The position numbers and the translations under genes are program-made. This document shows, piece after piece, positions 7,596 through 17,920 of a stretch of 24,968 nt of DNA. Within the stretch, counting starts at the first letter, position 1. Every line of letters starts with the position of its first letter. Below the pieces are notes generated by a model. It had not been told where the DNA came from. It saw only the letters and a list, made by a program, of their open reading frames with translations, and searched no databases. The stretch comes from CAZJGF01 sp964545665 (GTDB taxonomy: Bacteria; Chloroflexota; Dehalococcoidia; GIF9; AB-539-J10), in assembly GCA_964545665.1 (NCBI GenBank), contig CAZJGF010000009.1, positions 1 through 24,968 of the forward strand. Reading direction: 5' to 3'.

Positions 7596-10500
7596 AGGCT
7601 GGCTGAACTATTATCTAATTGCAGGCTTGACTCCTCATCAGTCAGTATTTGAGACGGGATAAGCTTACCAAGGATGACGTTCTCCTTAAGTCCACGGAGT
7701 TTATCCATTTTGCCTTTGATCGCCGCATCAGCAAGAACACGCCCAGTCTCCTGAAAAGAAGCAGCAGCCAACCAGCTATCCTTACTTAAGCTAGCCCTCG
7801 TCACCCCAAGAAGAACAGCTTGAGCCGTTGCCGGTTCACCGCCTTCAGCCAGCACCCTCTCAGTAATGTCTTCGTAATCAAAGCGGTCAACAAACTCAGC
7901 CGGCAACAATTCTGTGTCACCCGAGGAAGCAATCTTCACTTTTCTCAGCATCTGACGAATAATAATGGCAATATGTTTATCATGTATTTCCACTCCTTGA
8001 GAGGAATATACTTTTTGTATCTCGTCAACTAAATACTGCTGCGTCGCTTCCTTCCCCATAATACGCAACAAATCATGTGGGTTGACCACGCCTTCAGTAA
8101 GTTGTTGGCCTACCTTAACTCTGTCTCCGGACTTAACCAGCAATTGTGCACCATGTGGAATAGTATGTTCTCTCTCTTCCCTTTCCTCATACCTGATATG
8201 AACACGACTGTTTTCAACAATGGCCTGACCGGCAACTCTGGCTACCACAGGCTGTTCCTGTACTATTTCAGGCAACCGCTCCTCAATTTCCTCGGAGGAA
8301 GCAGGGTAAAACAAAACGCTGCCAACACCAACTGCCTGTCCATCGCTCACTACCACCCTCGCTCCCGGTGGTAATACATATTCATCTAGATAAAACTCAG
8401 AGCTGGTGACCTTGACTATCCTTCCCTCTTCCGTACCAATCACATCAACATCGCCATCAATATCAGAAACGGTGGCACTACTCTTCGGTGTCCTAGCCTC
8501 AAAAAGTTCCTCCACACGAGGCAGTCCACTGGTAATGTCAGTGCCCACTACACCACCTGTATGAAAAGTGCGCAAGGTGAGCTGAGTGCCTGGTTCGCCA
8601 ATGCTCTGAGCAGCAATGATACCTACCGCAGTGCCAAGCTTGACCAAATGTCTTCTAGCCAGGTCTCTACCGTAGCAATACTGGCAAACACCAAATGGAG
8701 AGCGACAGCTAAGGGGCGATCTTACATAGACTCCACTAATGCCCGCCTCAACAATTCGCTGCGTCTTTTCTTCATCAATTTCCTCATTGCGCTCGACGAT
8801 AATCTCACCGGTCTGCGGGTCAGTAATATTGCCTGCTGCCAGATAACCAATGATCCGCTCGCTGAATGAAGGCGAAGAGCCTCCAGTGACCCCTTCTGTT
8901 ATCCATATCCCTTCAGTAGTGCCACAGTCCTCTTTAGTAACAATAACATCTTGGGCCACGTCTATGAGACGTCGAGTAAGATAGCCGCTATTCGATGTTC
9001 TTAAGGCAGTGTCAGCTAATCCTTTGCGGGCACCATGAGTAGAAATGAAATATTCCATAGGCGACAGTCCATCTCGAAAGCTTGCCCTGATAGGAAAGTC
9101 TATTATCTTCCCAGAGGGGTCGGTCATCAGTCCACGCATTCCCGCCATCTGCCTGATCTGAGCGATGTTGCCCTTTGCCCCTGATGTAGCCATCATGTAG
9201 ATAGGGCCATAACGGTCTAAGGATTGTGATATATCATCGGTAACCTTATCTGTGGCCTCCATCCATACTTGAACTGCATTCTCATATCTCTCGTCCTCAG
9301 TGATAAGACCACGGTCAAATTGATCTTCAGCAACACTAATCAACCTATCAGCCTCTACAAGAATTTCCGATTTGCTTGGCGGCTCATCAATGTCATTCAT
9401 GGCTATGGAAATCCCTGATTTTGTGGCATAATAGAAGCCCAACTGCTTTAGATTATCAAGGACTACAGCAGTGGTCTCATTGCCTAACAAACGAACACAG
9501 TCAGATACCAGAGATCTTATGGCAGCTTTATCTGCTACTTCATTGTAAAAACGAAGTTGCGGAGGCAAAGCATCATTAAATAGAATACGTCCCACACTAG
9601 TCTTTATCCGCTTACCTTTATCTCGCACCTCAATATCAGCGCCAAGCTCAATAACACCGGATTCATAAGCCAGTCTAGCCTGCTCAAAATTGCTGAAGGC
9701 CTTCCCTTCTCCTTTAGCTTTAGGCTTAATGATAGTGAGATAATAGCAGCCAAGAACCATATCCAAGCTAGGTACCGCAACCGGCTTGCCACTACTTGGT
9801 TGCAGCGTATTATGAATGCTGAGCATATGTTCCCTAGCTTCCTTTACTGCTGCCTTAGACAATGGCACATGAACTGCCATCTGGTCACCGTCAAAATCAG
9901 CATTGAAGGCAGCACAAACCAGTGGATGGAGCTGAAAGGCATCACCATCAATCAAAACAGGCTCAAAAGCCTGAATACTCAAGCGATGCAACGTAGGAGC
10001 GCGATTGAGCAATACCGGGCGTTCCTTGACTACCTCACTGAGTAGCTCCCAAACCTCAGGCCTCGCCCTCTCTACTTGGCGCCGAGCCACCTTCACACTG
10101 TTGGCGTAACCGTTCTCTATAAGCTTATGTATCACAAAGGGTTTAAATAACTCTAGGGCCACATGGCGAGGCAAACCACATTGATGAAGCTTGAGTTCAG
10201 GCCCAACAACAATGACAGAACGACCACTATAATCCACCCTCTTTCCCAAAAGATTCTGTCGAAACCGTCCTTGCTTCCCTGCTAACATAGCAGCTAGAGA
10301 TTTCAAGGCGTGATTATTGCCGGTGGTAACTACCCGCCCCCTTCGTCCATTATCAATGAGGGCATCAACAGCTTCCTGCAGCATGCGCTTTTCATTACGA
10401 ATAATGGCTTCAGGTGCACCTAGACCTATAAGACGACGGAGACGATTGTTACGATTAATAACACGCCGATAGAGGTCATTAAGGTCACTAATGACGAAAC

Positions 10501-11347
10501 GACCACCGTCTAGCTGAACTACAGGCCGAAGCGCTGGAGGCAACACAGGAAGTACGGTCAAAACCATCCATTCAGGCTTGTTTTCGCTAAGCCTAAGTGC
10601 TTCGACAAACTGTAGCCTTTTGCTAACCTTATTATAATGCTGCCCAGTAGCAGTGCGCACTTCTTCCAAGAGTCGCTGATGCAGCTTCTCTACGTCAACT
10701 TTCCTCACAACCTCCAAGATGGCTTCAGCGCCCATGCCAGCCTCAAAAACATCACCAGACTTTTCCTTAAGCTCTCGGTATTCCTCCTCATTGAGCAGCT
10801 TCAATGGCTGAAGGCCTTTCATCTGTTGCAATTCCTCAGACTTCTTGCCTATATAATCCTCCCCTGCAGACATTCCCGAAGCTGCTTCTTCTTCAAGTGT
10901 GTGAATCTTCTGCTGGCGAGCTTCCTCATTGACTGAGGTAACGATATATCGAGCAAAGTATATGACCGATTCCAAATCTTTCAGAGACATATCGAGAAGA
11001 AGTCCAAGCCGACTAGGCACTAATTTCAAAAACCAGATATGGATAACTGGTGCTGCTAACTCGATGTGCCCCATCCTCTCCCTGCGCACGCTGGAATGAG
11101 CCACCTCAACGCCACATTTGTCACAAATAACGCCTTTATACCGCATCTTCCTGTATTTGCCACAATGGCACTCGTAATCCTTGGTAGGGCCAAAAATCCT
11201 CTCACAAAACAGACCATCCCGTTCTGGCTTCAAAGTGCGGTAATTTATCGTCTCCGCTTTGGTCACCTCACCATGAGACCAACTCCTGATTTGTTCTGGA
11301 GAGGCGAGACTTATTTGAATAGCATTCACGTCATCAAACTGTGCCAT
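7583..11347 (-). CDS. rpoC: DNA-directed RNA polymerase beta-prime subunit
   Basis: This 1254-residue largest subunit of RNA polymerase carries the N-terminal zinc ribbon (Cys60, 62, 75, 78), the catalytic NADFDGDQ with Asp484, 486 and 488 binding the active-site Mg, and the LLGKRVDYSGRSVI rudder/lid region. The second zinc site lies in CRSPFGVCQYCYG, and AAQSIGEPGTQLTLRTFHTGG marks the bridge-helix/trigger-loop region. No large lineage-specific insertion is obvious. The ATG at 11347 has GAGG eight bases upstream and begins MAQFDDVNAIQISLASPEQI, the usual start; an in-frame TTG at 11395 would add 16 unrelated residues. It follows rpoB after 57 bases. The last residues, LLSS, are encoded by a REP-like repeat (see 7518-7595). 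Confidence 0.97.
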   Translation of the reverse strand: MAQFDDVNAIQISLASPEQIRSWSHGEVTKAETINYRTLKPERDGLFCERIFGPTKDYECHCGKYRKMRYKGVICDKCGVEVAHSSVRRERMGHIELAAPVIHIWFLKLVPSRLGLLLDMSLKDLESVIYFARYIVTSVNEEARQQKIHTLEEEAASGMSAGEDYIGKKSEELQQMKGLQPLKLLNEEEYRELKEKSGDVFEAGMGAEAILEVVRKVDVEKLHQRLLEEVRTATGQHYNKVSKRLQFVEALRLSENKPEWMVLTVLPVLPPALRPVVQLDGGRFVISDLNDLYRRVINRNNRLRRLIGLGAPEAIIRNEKRMLQEAVDALIDNGRRGRVVTTGNNHALKSLAAMLAGKQGRFRQNLLGKRVDYSGRSVIVVGPELKLHQCGLPRHVALELFKPFVIHKLIENGYANSVKVARRQVERARPEVWELLSEVVKERPVLLNRAPTLHRLSIQAFEPVLIDGDAFQLHPLVCAAFNADFDGDQMAVHVPLSKAAVKEAREHMLSIHNTLQPSSGKPVAVPSLDMVLGCYYLTIIKPKAKGEGKAFSNFEQARLAYESGVIELGADIEVRDKGKRIKTSVGRILFNDALPPQLRFYNEVADKAAIRSLVSDCVRLLGNETTAVVLDNLKQLGFYYATKSGISIAMNDIDEPPSKSEILVEADRLISVAEDQFDRGLITEDERYENAVQVWMEATDKVTDDISQSLDRYGPIYMMATSGAKGNIAQIRQMAGMRGLMTDPSGKIIDFPIRASFRDGLSPMEYFISTHGARKGLADTALRTSNSGYLTRRLIDVAQDVIVTKEDCGTTEGIWITEGVTGGSSPSFSERIIGYLAAGNITDPQTGEIIVERNEEIDEEKTQRIVEAGISGVYVRSPLSCRSPFGVCQYCYGRDLARRHLVKLGTAVGIIAAQSIGEPGTQLTLRTFHTGGVVGTDITSGLPRVEELFEARTPKSSATVSDIDGDVDVIGTEEGRIVKVTSSEFYLDEYVLPPGARVVVSDGQAVGVGSVLFYPASSEEIEERLPEIVQEQPVVARVAGQAIVENSRVHIRYEEREEREHTIPHGAQLLVKSGDRVKVGQQLTEGVVNPHDLLRIMGKEATQQYLVDEIQKVYSSQGVEIHDKHIAIIIRQMLRKVKIASSGDTELLPAEFVDRFDYEDITERVLAEGGEPATAQAVLLGVTRASLSKDSWLAAASFQETGRVLADAAIKGKMDKLRGLKENVILGKLIPSQILTDEESSLQLDNSSASLLSS

Positions 11348-11363
11348 CTCTCTTATAACCTCA

Positions 11364-11387
11364 CATCCCTCGCCAGATAAAGGGATG
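11364..11387 (-). other. hairpin in the rpoB-rpoC gap next to the rpoC ribosome binding site
   Basis: CATCCCT and AGGGATG form a 7-bp stem with a 10-base loop on the transcript, ending a few bases before the GAGG of rpoC. No T-run follows, so it is not a terminator. It could affect RNA processing or rpoC translation. Confidence 0.35.
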
Positions 11388-11404
11388 GGTGGCAAGGGTC
11401 ACCT

Positions 11405-14400
11405 CTATACTTGTAATCCAGCTTTAAGCTTCGGCTTGATATCAGCAAAGAAATTTATTTTTTCCTGTTCTTCATTTAGCAACTCAACGGCAAAACCCAT
11501 GCTACGTAATTCCATAAATAGGACTTTGCACGCTTCTGGAATGCCATGATTTTTAATGTCCTCGTTTTTGACAATAGCCTCGTAAGCTTCCCACCGGCCG
11601 GTTATATCATCCGACTTAACGGTAAGCATTTCTTGCAGCATGTGAGCGGCACCATAAGCCTCTAATGCCCATACCTCCATCTCACCAAACCTCTGCCCAC
11701 CAAACTGCGCCTTCCCACCCAGAGGTTGTTGGGTGATGAGCGAATATGGGCCAACGGAACGAGCATGTACTTTGTCTTCAACAAGATGTATTAGTTTCAT
11801 CATGTAGATATTGCCTACGGTTATCGGCTGGTCAAATGGCTCACCGGTCCTGCCATCTCGAAGCTCCATTTTGCCGAAGTTAGGCGGATATAGTCTTCGC
11901 TCCTGGTAAATCCTTTGTGCCATTCGCTCCACCTCTTCCTCACTCAGATCCCGAGCATTTATACCCAAATCCTCAAGCCATAAATAAAGGGAGGCCCTCT
12001 TGGCTTCTCCCGGATACCCTTCGCCCATTATCTCCTCAGCATCAAAACCATGGTCGGCAAGCCATACTCTGACCTTTTCCTTGTCAGCCCCGTTGAAATT
12101 GTTCGAGTTGAGGTTAACAGCACTTGCTTTCCAAGCTATCCAGGCCCTCGCCAAAGCATCCTCGATAGTCGTAGCATCAGCTCCATCGAAGATCGGATTC
12201 AGTACCCTGAAACCCAGTATGTAACTTGCCCACCCCAAATGAGCCTCCAAGACCTGCCCAATATTCATGCGGGATGGAACGCCGAGAGGATTAAGAATGA
12301 TATCCACAGGCGTGCCATCAGGTAAGAATGGCATATCCTCCTCAGGCAGTATGATAGAAACCACTCCCTTGTTGCCATGTCTTCCTGACATCTTGTCACC
12401 GACCGAAATTTTCCTCTTTTGAGCTACCCACACCCGCACAAGCTTATTTACCCCCGCCGACAATTCATCACTATTTTCCCGGGAGAAAATTTTGGTATCA
12501 ATCACCCTCCCCCACTCCCCAGGCAGCACTTTGAGTGAGTTATCCTTTACTTCACGAGTCTTCTCACCAAAAATAGCCCGCAATAACTTTTCTTCCGCCG
12601 AAGGTTCAGTTTCACCCTTAGGGGTAACCTTTCCTACCAGGATATCGCCAGGCCTCACCTCAGCCCCAATGCGTATAATACCCTCCTCACCAAGGTTGCT
12701 TAAGCTTTCCTCACTTACATTAGGTATGTCCCTGGTGATTTCTTCAGGACCAAGCTTAGTAGCACGCTCTTCTATTTCATGCTTTTCAATATGAATAGAG
12801 GCGTAAACATCATCCTTAACCAGCCTTTTGCTGATGATGATGGCATCCTCATAGTTGTATCCCTGCCAGCTCATAAATGCACATACAATATTCTGCCCCA
12901 AGGCAAGTTCACCACCATCCATTGAAGAGCTATTCACTAAGACTTGGCCTTTCTTGACCCTTTCACCCCTATCGACAATTGGACGCTGATCTACGCATGT
13001 ACCCTGATTAGTTCTAACAAACTTACGTAGTCCATAAGTATGGTTCTCCCCGTTATCATCCTCAATCACGATTTCTGAACCAGTTGCCGAGGTTACCACA
13101 CCATCCTCAGCGGCGAACATCATCTGCCCGCTATATTTGGCTACCTCCTTCTCCATTCCGGTAGCTACTAAAGGTACATGAGGGCGCAACAAAGGCACTG
13201 CTTGGCGTTGCATATTGGAACCCATCAAAGCGCGATTAGCATCATCATGCTCCAGAAATGGGATGAGGGAGGCAGATACACTAAATATCTGCTTGGGAGA
13301 AACATCCATGAGGTCTACGTTATCCGCTTCTTCCTTCAAATACCTACTGCCCCGTTTAACCTCAATCCTTTCCTCCACAAACTCCCCGTTCTCATTCAGC
13401 GGAACATTAGCTTGAGCAATGCTGTACTGCTCCTCTTCATCGGCTGTTAAATGAACAATCTGGTTGGAAACGAAAGGAGTCACCCTAATAGTCTGTTTGG
13501 GAAGAGAAGCTGTCCTTTGTGCTATCCCCTCCGTAGCTAACGTTCCAGATTTAGCCACAAGACAGCTTTCATCATCGACTATATCTTCTAGTATCGTCCT
13601 TCCCACTAATTCCGTCACGGTATTGGGCACTTCATGGATAACTCTGCGATAAGGAGTTTCCACAAAACCATATTTATTAATTGAAGCGTAAGTAGCTAAA
13701 GAGCCAATTAAACCAATGTTAGGACCCTCAGGCGTCTCTATAGGGCAAATCCTCCCATAATGGGAATGATGCACATCACGAACTTCAAAACCAGCCCGCT
13801 CTCTAGAGAGGCCACCAGGGCCCATAGCCGAAAGGCGCCGCTTGTGAGTCAATTCAGCCAAGGGATTAGTTTGATCCATAAACTGAGATAGCTGCGACCT
13901 GCCAAAGAACTCCCTTGTAGCAGCTGTTATAGGCCGGATATTGATCAAAGCGGAAGGTGTCACTGCTTCGGAACCAAGGATGCTCATTCGCTCTTTGATG
14001 GCTCTCTCCAAGCGTAGCAAACCAATACGAAATTGATTTTGTAACAGAAAACCTACGCTCTGTGCTCGCCGGTTGCCCAAATGGTCAATATCATCGGGAA
14101 TCTCCCTGCCATTGTTTACTAGAATAAGATGGTGTACTATTTGTACTAGGTCTTCAGGAGTTAATCCGAGGTAACCCTCAGGGATGCTCACGCCCAGTTT
14201 TTTATTAAGCTTATAACGGCCAACCTCTCCTAAGCTATAACGACGGGGGTTAAACAAGAAATTGTTCAAAAGCGCTTCAGCACTGCTAAGGCTGGGAGGT
14301 TCCCCGGAGGATAATTTGTGATAGATATCAATTAACGCATCAGCCTTGCTCCTAATTAAAGGTTCCCGCTCTATAGTGGACCGAATAAAAGCATGATCAG

Positions 14401-15052
14401 GCGAATTATCAACGTCTTGGAAAAGATTCAGTAAGGCATCATCACTGTCAAAGCCTACAGCCCGTAACAAAGTAGTAACAGTCGTCTTCCTTTTCCCGCT
14501 CACCTTGACTGAAATCACATCACGACCGGAGGTATCAAAATCAAGCCACGCACCCCGTTCAGCAACCAATTTAGCAAGACCTAGTTCTCGCCCACTTGCA
14601 GGATCCCTCTGCAAAGCAAAGTAAACACCTGGAAAGCGAGTTAACTGACTGACCACCACTCGTTCCGCCCCAGAAATAATAAAAGTCCCTGCATCCGTCA
14701 TCAAAGGAAAGTCGCCAAAGAACAATTTCTCTTCCTTAATCTCACCTGTGTCCTTAACCAGCAGCCGGACAGTAACATGGAGAGGCGAAGAATAAGTTAT
14801 GCCTCGCTCAAGGCATTCCAAAACGGGATGCTGAGGCTCACGGAACTCGTAATCGACAAAGTGCAACTCCAATCTGCTACGAGTGTAGTCCTGGATAGGT
14901 GAAACCTCCTCAAATAACTTCTTTAGTCCCTCATCTTGGAACCAATGAAATGAATCGAGCTGTACCCGAACTAGGTCGGGTACTTCTATGACGTCAGGCA
15001 GCTTGGCAAAGGACTTCACCAACCCATGATTAGATACTAACGAGACGGCCAT
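11405..15052 (-). CDS. rpoB: DNA-directed RNA polymerase beta subunit
   Basis: This 1215-residue second-largest RNA polymerase subunit shows the rifampicin region (SQLSQFMDQTNPLAELTHKR, then GPGGLSRERAGFEVRDVHHSHYG), CPIETPEGPNIGLI, the catalytic-face motif KMSGRHGNKGVVS and C-terminal GGKAQFGGQRFGEMEVWALEAYGA. Residues matching the main resistance positions (Asp, His, Ser) are the sensitive type. One oddity is Arg before SQLSQF, where other bacteria usually have Ser or Thr. The start ATG at 15052 follows GAGGGA. The 126-base gap to mutS holds no gene and probably the rpoB promoter, which I cannot place with confidence. rplJ/rplL, the usual upstream neighbours in many bacteria, are absent here. 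Confidence 0.97.
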   Translation of the reverse strand: MAVSLVSNHGLVKSFAKLPDVIEVPDLVRVQLDSFHWFQDEGLKKLFEEVSPIQDYTRSRLELHFVDYEFREPQHPVLECLERGITYSSPLHVTVRLLVKDTGEIKEEKLFFGDFPLMTDAGTFIISGAERVVVSQLTRFPGVYFALQRDPASGRELGLAKLVAERGAWLDFDTSGRDVISVKVSGKRKTTVTTLLRAVGFDSDDALLNLFQDVDNSPDHAFIRSTIEREPLIRSKADALIDIYHKLSSGEPPSLSSAEALLNNFLFNPRRYSLGEVGRYKLNKKLGVSIPEGYLGLTPEDLVQIVHHLILVNNGREIPDDIDHLGNRRAQSVGFLLQNQFRIGLLRLERAIKERMSILGSEAVTPSALINIRPITAATREFFGRSQLSQFMDQTNPLAELTHKRRLSAMGPGGLSRERAGFEVRDVHHSHYGRICPIETPEGPNIGLIGSLATYASINKYGFVETPYRRVIHEVPNTVTELVGRTILEDIVDDESCLVAKSGTLATEGIAQRTASLPKQTIRVTPFVSNQIVHLTADEEEQYSIAQANVPLNENGEFVEERIEVKRGSRYLKEEADNVDLMDVSPKQIFSVSASLIPFLEHDDANRALMGSNMQRQAVPLLRPHVPLVATGMEKEVAKYSGQMMFAAEDGVVTSATGSEIVIEDDNGENHTYGLRKFVRTNQGTCVDQRPIVDRGERVKKGQVLVNSSSMDGGELALGQNIVCAFMSWQGYNYEDAIIISKRLVKDDVYASIHIEKHEIEERATKLGPEEITRDIPNVSEESLSNLGEEGIIRIGAEVRPGDILVGKVTPKGETEPSAEEKLLRAIFGEKTREVKDNSLKVLPGEWGRVIDTKIFSRENSDELSAGVNKLVRVWVAQKRKISVGDKMSGRHGNKGVVSIILPEEDMPFLPDGTPVDIILNPLGVPSRMNIGQVLEAHLGWASYILGFRVLNPIFDGADATTIEDALARAWIAWKASAVNLNSNNFNGADKEKVRVWLADHGFDAEEIMGEGYPGEAKRASLYLWLEDLGINARDLSEEEVERMAQRIYQERRLYPPNFGKMELRDGRTGEPFDQPITVGNIYMMKLIHLVEDKVHARSVGPYSLITQQPLGGKAQFGGQRFGEMEVWALEAYGAAHMLQEMLTVKSDDITGRWEAYEAIVKNEDIKNHGIPEACKVLFMELRSMGFAVELLNEEQEKINFFADIKPKLKAGLQV

Positions 15053-15178
15053 AATTTTTTCCCTCGAAATAGAAGCTAGCCACTAAAGCATTCGAAAAAA
15101 GGCATATGCTAGTGAAAATACTGAACTGGTAAAAGGAGAGGAATGGTAGCAAGCATAACGCAAACTATAATCCTAACA

Positions 15179-17752
15179 CTAAGGAAATCTTTTGTCAACC
15201 ACGCCACCCAGTATTATCCGTTTCAGTTCGTAAAGTTTGTTAATAGCTTCCAGAGGTGACATGGAATCAATATCAAGTTTGGAAATCTCGGCAGCTAGTA
15301 AGGAGTCTTTGGGGAAAAGCGGAAGCTGGTCAAGCAGTACTTGCCGCCGAAAAGCCCGGCTTTTCTTAGGGGTATGACTATTTTCTAGCTCAATCAACAC
15401 CTCCTCGGCTCGGTTGATTATTGACTTCGGTAGGCCGGCTAATTGAGCCACATGAATGCCATAGCTCCTGTCGGTGCCGCCGGGAACAATTTTGTGTAAG
15501 AAAATAACCTTGTCTCCCTGTTCAGCCACAGCCACATTAAAATTTCTCACTCTGGGCAAGGTGTTGGCCAAATCCACCAATTCATGATAGTGGGTGGCAA
15601 AAAGAGTTTTCGCTCCGAGTTTAGGATGATTGTGAATGAACTCGGCTACTGCCCAGGCAATGGAAAGCCCATCATAGGTGCTTGTTCCCCTGCCAATTTC
15701 GTCTAGAATAATCAGAGAGCGTGAGGTGGCATTGTGTAAAATGTTTGCCGTCTCGGCCATCTCCACCATAAAGGTTGATTGGCCCGCAGCCAAGTCTTCC
15801 TGAGCGCCAATCCTGGTAAAGATACGGTCCACGATTCCAATAGTTGCCGACTCCGCAGGGATAAAACTACCTGTCTGAGCTAAAAGGACTATCAAGGCTA
15901 CCTGTCTAAGATAAGTGGACTTCCCTGACATATTTGGGCCCGTGAGTATGATAAGTTGATTATCTTTATTGGATAAATAAGTGTCATTGGGAACAAAATT
16001 ATCACTGCCTATGACCCTCTCCACCACAGGATGGCGTCCCCCTTTAATATCTATAATATCTTCGGTGGTTAACTTTGGCCTAACATAACTGTGATGTGCT
16101 GCTACCTCAGCGAAGCTACAGAAGGCATCAATTTTGGCAATAGCCCTGGCGGTAACCAGAATATGCTCACCAGCAGCACTTATTTGCTGACAAATCTGTC
16201 GGAAAGTAGCAGCCTCCAGATCAGCAATCTTTTCCTGCGCATTGAGAATCAGCGATTCATATTCCTTAAGCTCAGGGGTGAAGAATCTTTCCGCCTCTGC
16301 CAAGGTTTGCTTACGGATATAGTCAGATGGAACCAGGTTAAGGTTGGCTCTGGACACCTCAATATAATAGCCAAACACCCTGTTGTAGCCTACTTTTAAG
16401 GACCTAATCCCTGTGCGTTGCCTCTCCCTCTGTTCCACACTGGCCAAGTATTGCTTAGCCTCTTTTGAGCTGCGACGAAGCTCATCCAATTCGGCAGAAA
16501 AACCTTCCTTTATTACCTGCCCTTGCTCGAAGTCTCCAGGTTCATCGGCAATAGCCCCGGCAATTAAATCCACAACGTCGGGGCAGGGCTTCAGCCCGGC
16601 AGTCAACCAGCCTATAGAATTCCCTGCTTTCATCGCTTCCTTTAGCTGGGGTACTTTCTCCAGGCTGCTGCGAAGCGTTACTAATTCTCTGGGGATGATT
16701 TTGCCGGTTCTTACTCGATTGACCAGTCGCTCCAGGTCCGCAATGTCCGCTAAGATAGACGTCACTTTTTGGCGAGCCAGAGCGTTGTGACATAACCAGG
16801 CGATAGCTTCCTGTCGCTGATTCAATTCTGCTATGTCAACAAGAGGATGTCCCAACCAACTCTTGAGCAACCTGCCACCCATAGCTGTCTTGGTTAAGTC
16901 AATGATGGAGAGAAGAGAATTGCCCGTTTCTCCCCACCTGCCGCCCTGAAAAAGTTCCAGATTACGGATGGTCTGGCCATCGAGGGTCATAAAGGAATCT
17001 GTAGAGTAGGTGGCAAGCCCGGTTAGCTGTGATACAGCCTCCTTTTGGGTCTCCGTCACGTAGTGGACTAGTGAGCCGGCAGCCCTTACAGCCAATGGCA
17101 AATGGGCACAGCCATAGCCTTCTAAACTAGCTACGCCAAAATGTTCCAGCAAAGTTCTTTGAGCCACCTCTAAGTCAAACCAGTAATCATCAAGTTGAGT
17201 TACGCTGGCTGATGGAGATTCAGGGACTTCAGCATCCTGAAGTATAAGAACCTCGCTGGGCTGAAGGCGTTCCAGCTCACAACAAACTCTATCAGCAGGA
17301 AGTTGAGCCGTGGCAAACTCGCTGGTGGTTATGTCAACATAGGCAATCCCGGCCTCATCATCCTCAATAACCAAGCTGGCCAGATAGTTATTGCTTTTAC
17401 TTTCCAGCAGGTTGGGTTCAACTACTGTCCCCGGTGTCACCACACGAATGACGTCCCTGTCCACCAAGCCTTTGCCCGGGGGGCTGAGCTGCTCGCAAAT
17501 AGCCACCTTATAGCCTCGGTTAATGAGCTTGGCCAAATAGTTATCCAGAGCATTATGAGGTATCCCCGCCATGGGCACTTTGTGCCCCTTGCCCATCCCC
17601 CGCGCGGTTAAAACAATATCTAGCTCTCGTGAAGCAACCCTGGCATCCTCATCAAAAGTCTCATAGAAATCCCCCAGCCGGAAAAAGACTATGGCTTCAG
17701 GATACCGCTGCTTGACTCTAAGGTATTGCCGCCTGAGTGGTGTTACCGCCAT
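15179..17752 (-). CDS. mutS: DNA mismatch repair protein MutS
   Basis: This 857-residue MutS recognises mismatches and small loops and recruits MutL. The N-terminal mismatch-binding motif FFRLGDFYETF carries the intercalating Phe29 and Glu31. The clamp and lever regions fill the middle. The ABC ATPase has Walker A GPNMSGKST (605-613), Walker B LIILDE (Asp684, Glu685), signature region GRGTSTYDG, and the H-loop FATHYHEL. A C-terminal tail with LDIDSMSPLEAINKLYEL is the usual MutS dimer helix. The ATG at 17752 begins the standard MAVTPLRRQYLRVKQRYPEA. There is no strong Shine-Dalgarno sequence. The 5' end and upstream region are duplicated at 18842-19087. Confidence 0.97.
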   Translation of the reverse strand: MAVTPLRRQYLRVKQRYPEAIVFFRLGDFYETFDEDARVASRELDIVLTARGMGKGHKVPMAGIPHNALDNYLAKLINRGYKVAICEQLSPPGKGLVDRDVIRVVTPGTVVEPNLLESKSNNYLASLVIEDDEAGIAYVDITTSEFATAQLPADRVCCELERLQPSEVLILQDAEVPESPSASVTQLDDYWFDLEVAQRTLLEHFGVASLEGYGCAHLPLAVRAAGSLVHYVTETQKEAVSQLTGLATYSTDSFMTLDGQTIRNLELFQGGRWGETGNSLLSIIDLTKTAMGGRLLKSWLGHPLVDIAELNQRQEAIAWLCHNALARQKVTSILADIADLERLVNRVRTGKIIPRELVTLRSSLEKVPQLKEAMKAGNSIGWLTAGLKPCPDVVDLIAGAIADEPGDFEQGQVIKEGFSAELDELRRSSKEAKQYLASVEQRERQRTGIRSLKVGYNRVFGYYIEVSRANLNLVPSDYIRKQTLAEAERFFTPELKEYESLILNAQEKIADLEAATFRQICQQISAAGEHILVTARAIAKIDAFCSFAEVAAHHSYVRPKLTTEDIIDIKGGRHPVVERVIGSDNFVPNDTYLSNKDNQLIILTGPNMSGKSTYLRQVALIVLLAQTGSFIPAESATIGIVDRIFTRIGAQEDLAAGQSTFMVEMAETANILHNATSRSLIILDEIGRGTSTYDGLSIAWAVAEFIHNHPKLGAKTLFATHYHELVDLANTLPRVRNFNVAVAEQGDKVIFLHKIVPGGTDRSYGIHVAQLAGLPKSIINRAEEVLIELENSHTPKKSRAFRRQVLLDQLPLFPKDSLLAAEISKLDIDSMSPLEAINKLYELKRIILGGVVDKRFP

Positions 17753-17914
17753 TAGTGTTATTTTACTTGCTAGTCGGGAACATATAAAGTCAGTATAGAC
17801 TAAGAAGGAGGCTTCAACAAAAACAGCTGAAGCACTATAATGCCTGTGAAAAGAATCCTAGTGTATAGGAGTAAAAGAGAATTTTGGTATATACTGAAGC
17901 TAAACGTACCCGAG
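17687..17914 (-). repeat. copy A of a diverged direct duplication: mutS 5' end plus upstream region
   Basis: This stretch matches 18842-19087 in the same orientation. Shared blocks include the first 22 mutS codons, CATATAAAG (17781-17789), GGAGGCTT, and the identical 15-mer TGGTATATACTGAAG (17885-17899). In copy A the mutS gene continues intact. Confidence 0.85.
17792..17820 (-). promoter_or_regulatory. candidate mutS promoter
   Basis: On the - strand TTGTTG (17820-17815), 17 bases and TATACT (17797-17792) give a 5/6 -10 with a weak -35, about 40 bases ahead of the mutS ATG. In the diverged second copy of this region the -35 counterpart is TTGTCA, but the -10 counterpart is GCTGGC. This fits loss of function there. 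Confidence 0.4.
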
Positions 17915-17920
17915 ACTTAG

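Noticed and set aside
10637..11380. Long antisense frames opposite rpoC and rpoB, such as 10637-10936 and 11066-11380
   Set aside because: They lack ribosome binding sites and family motifs, and they are explained by the codon structure of the essential genes on the other strand.
11348..11395. Longer rpoC beginning at an in-frame TTG at 11395
   Set aside because: The extra 16 residues are unlike RpoC and cross the hairpin; the ATG at 11347 has a good GAGG and the usual N-terminus.
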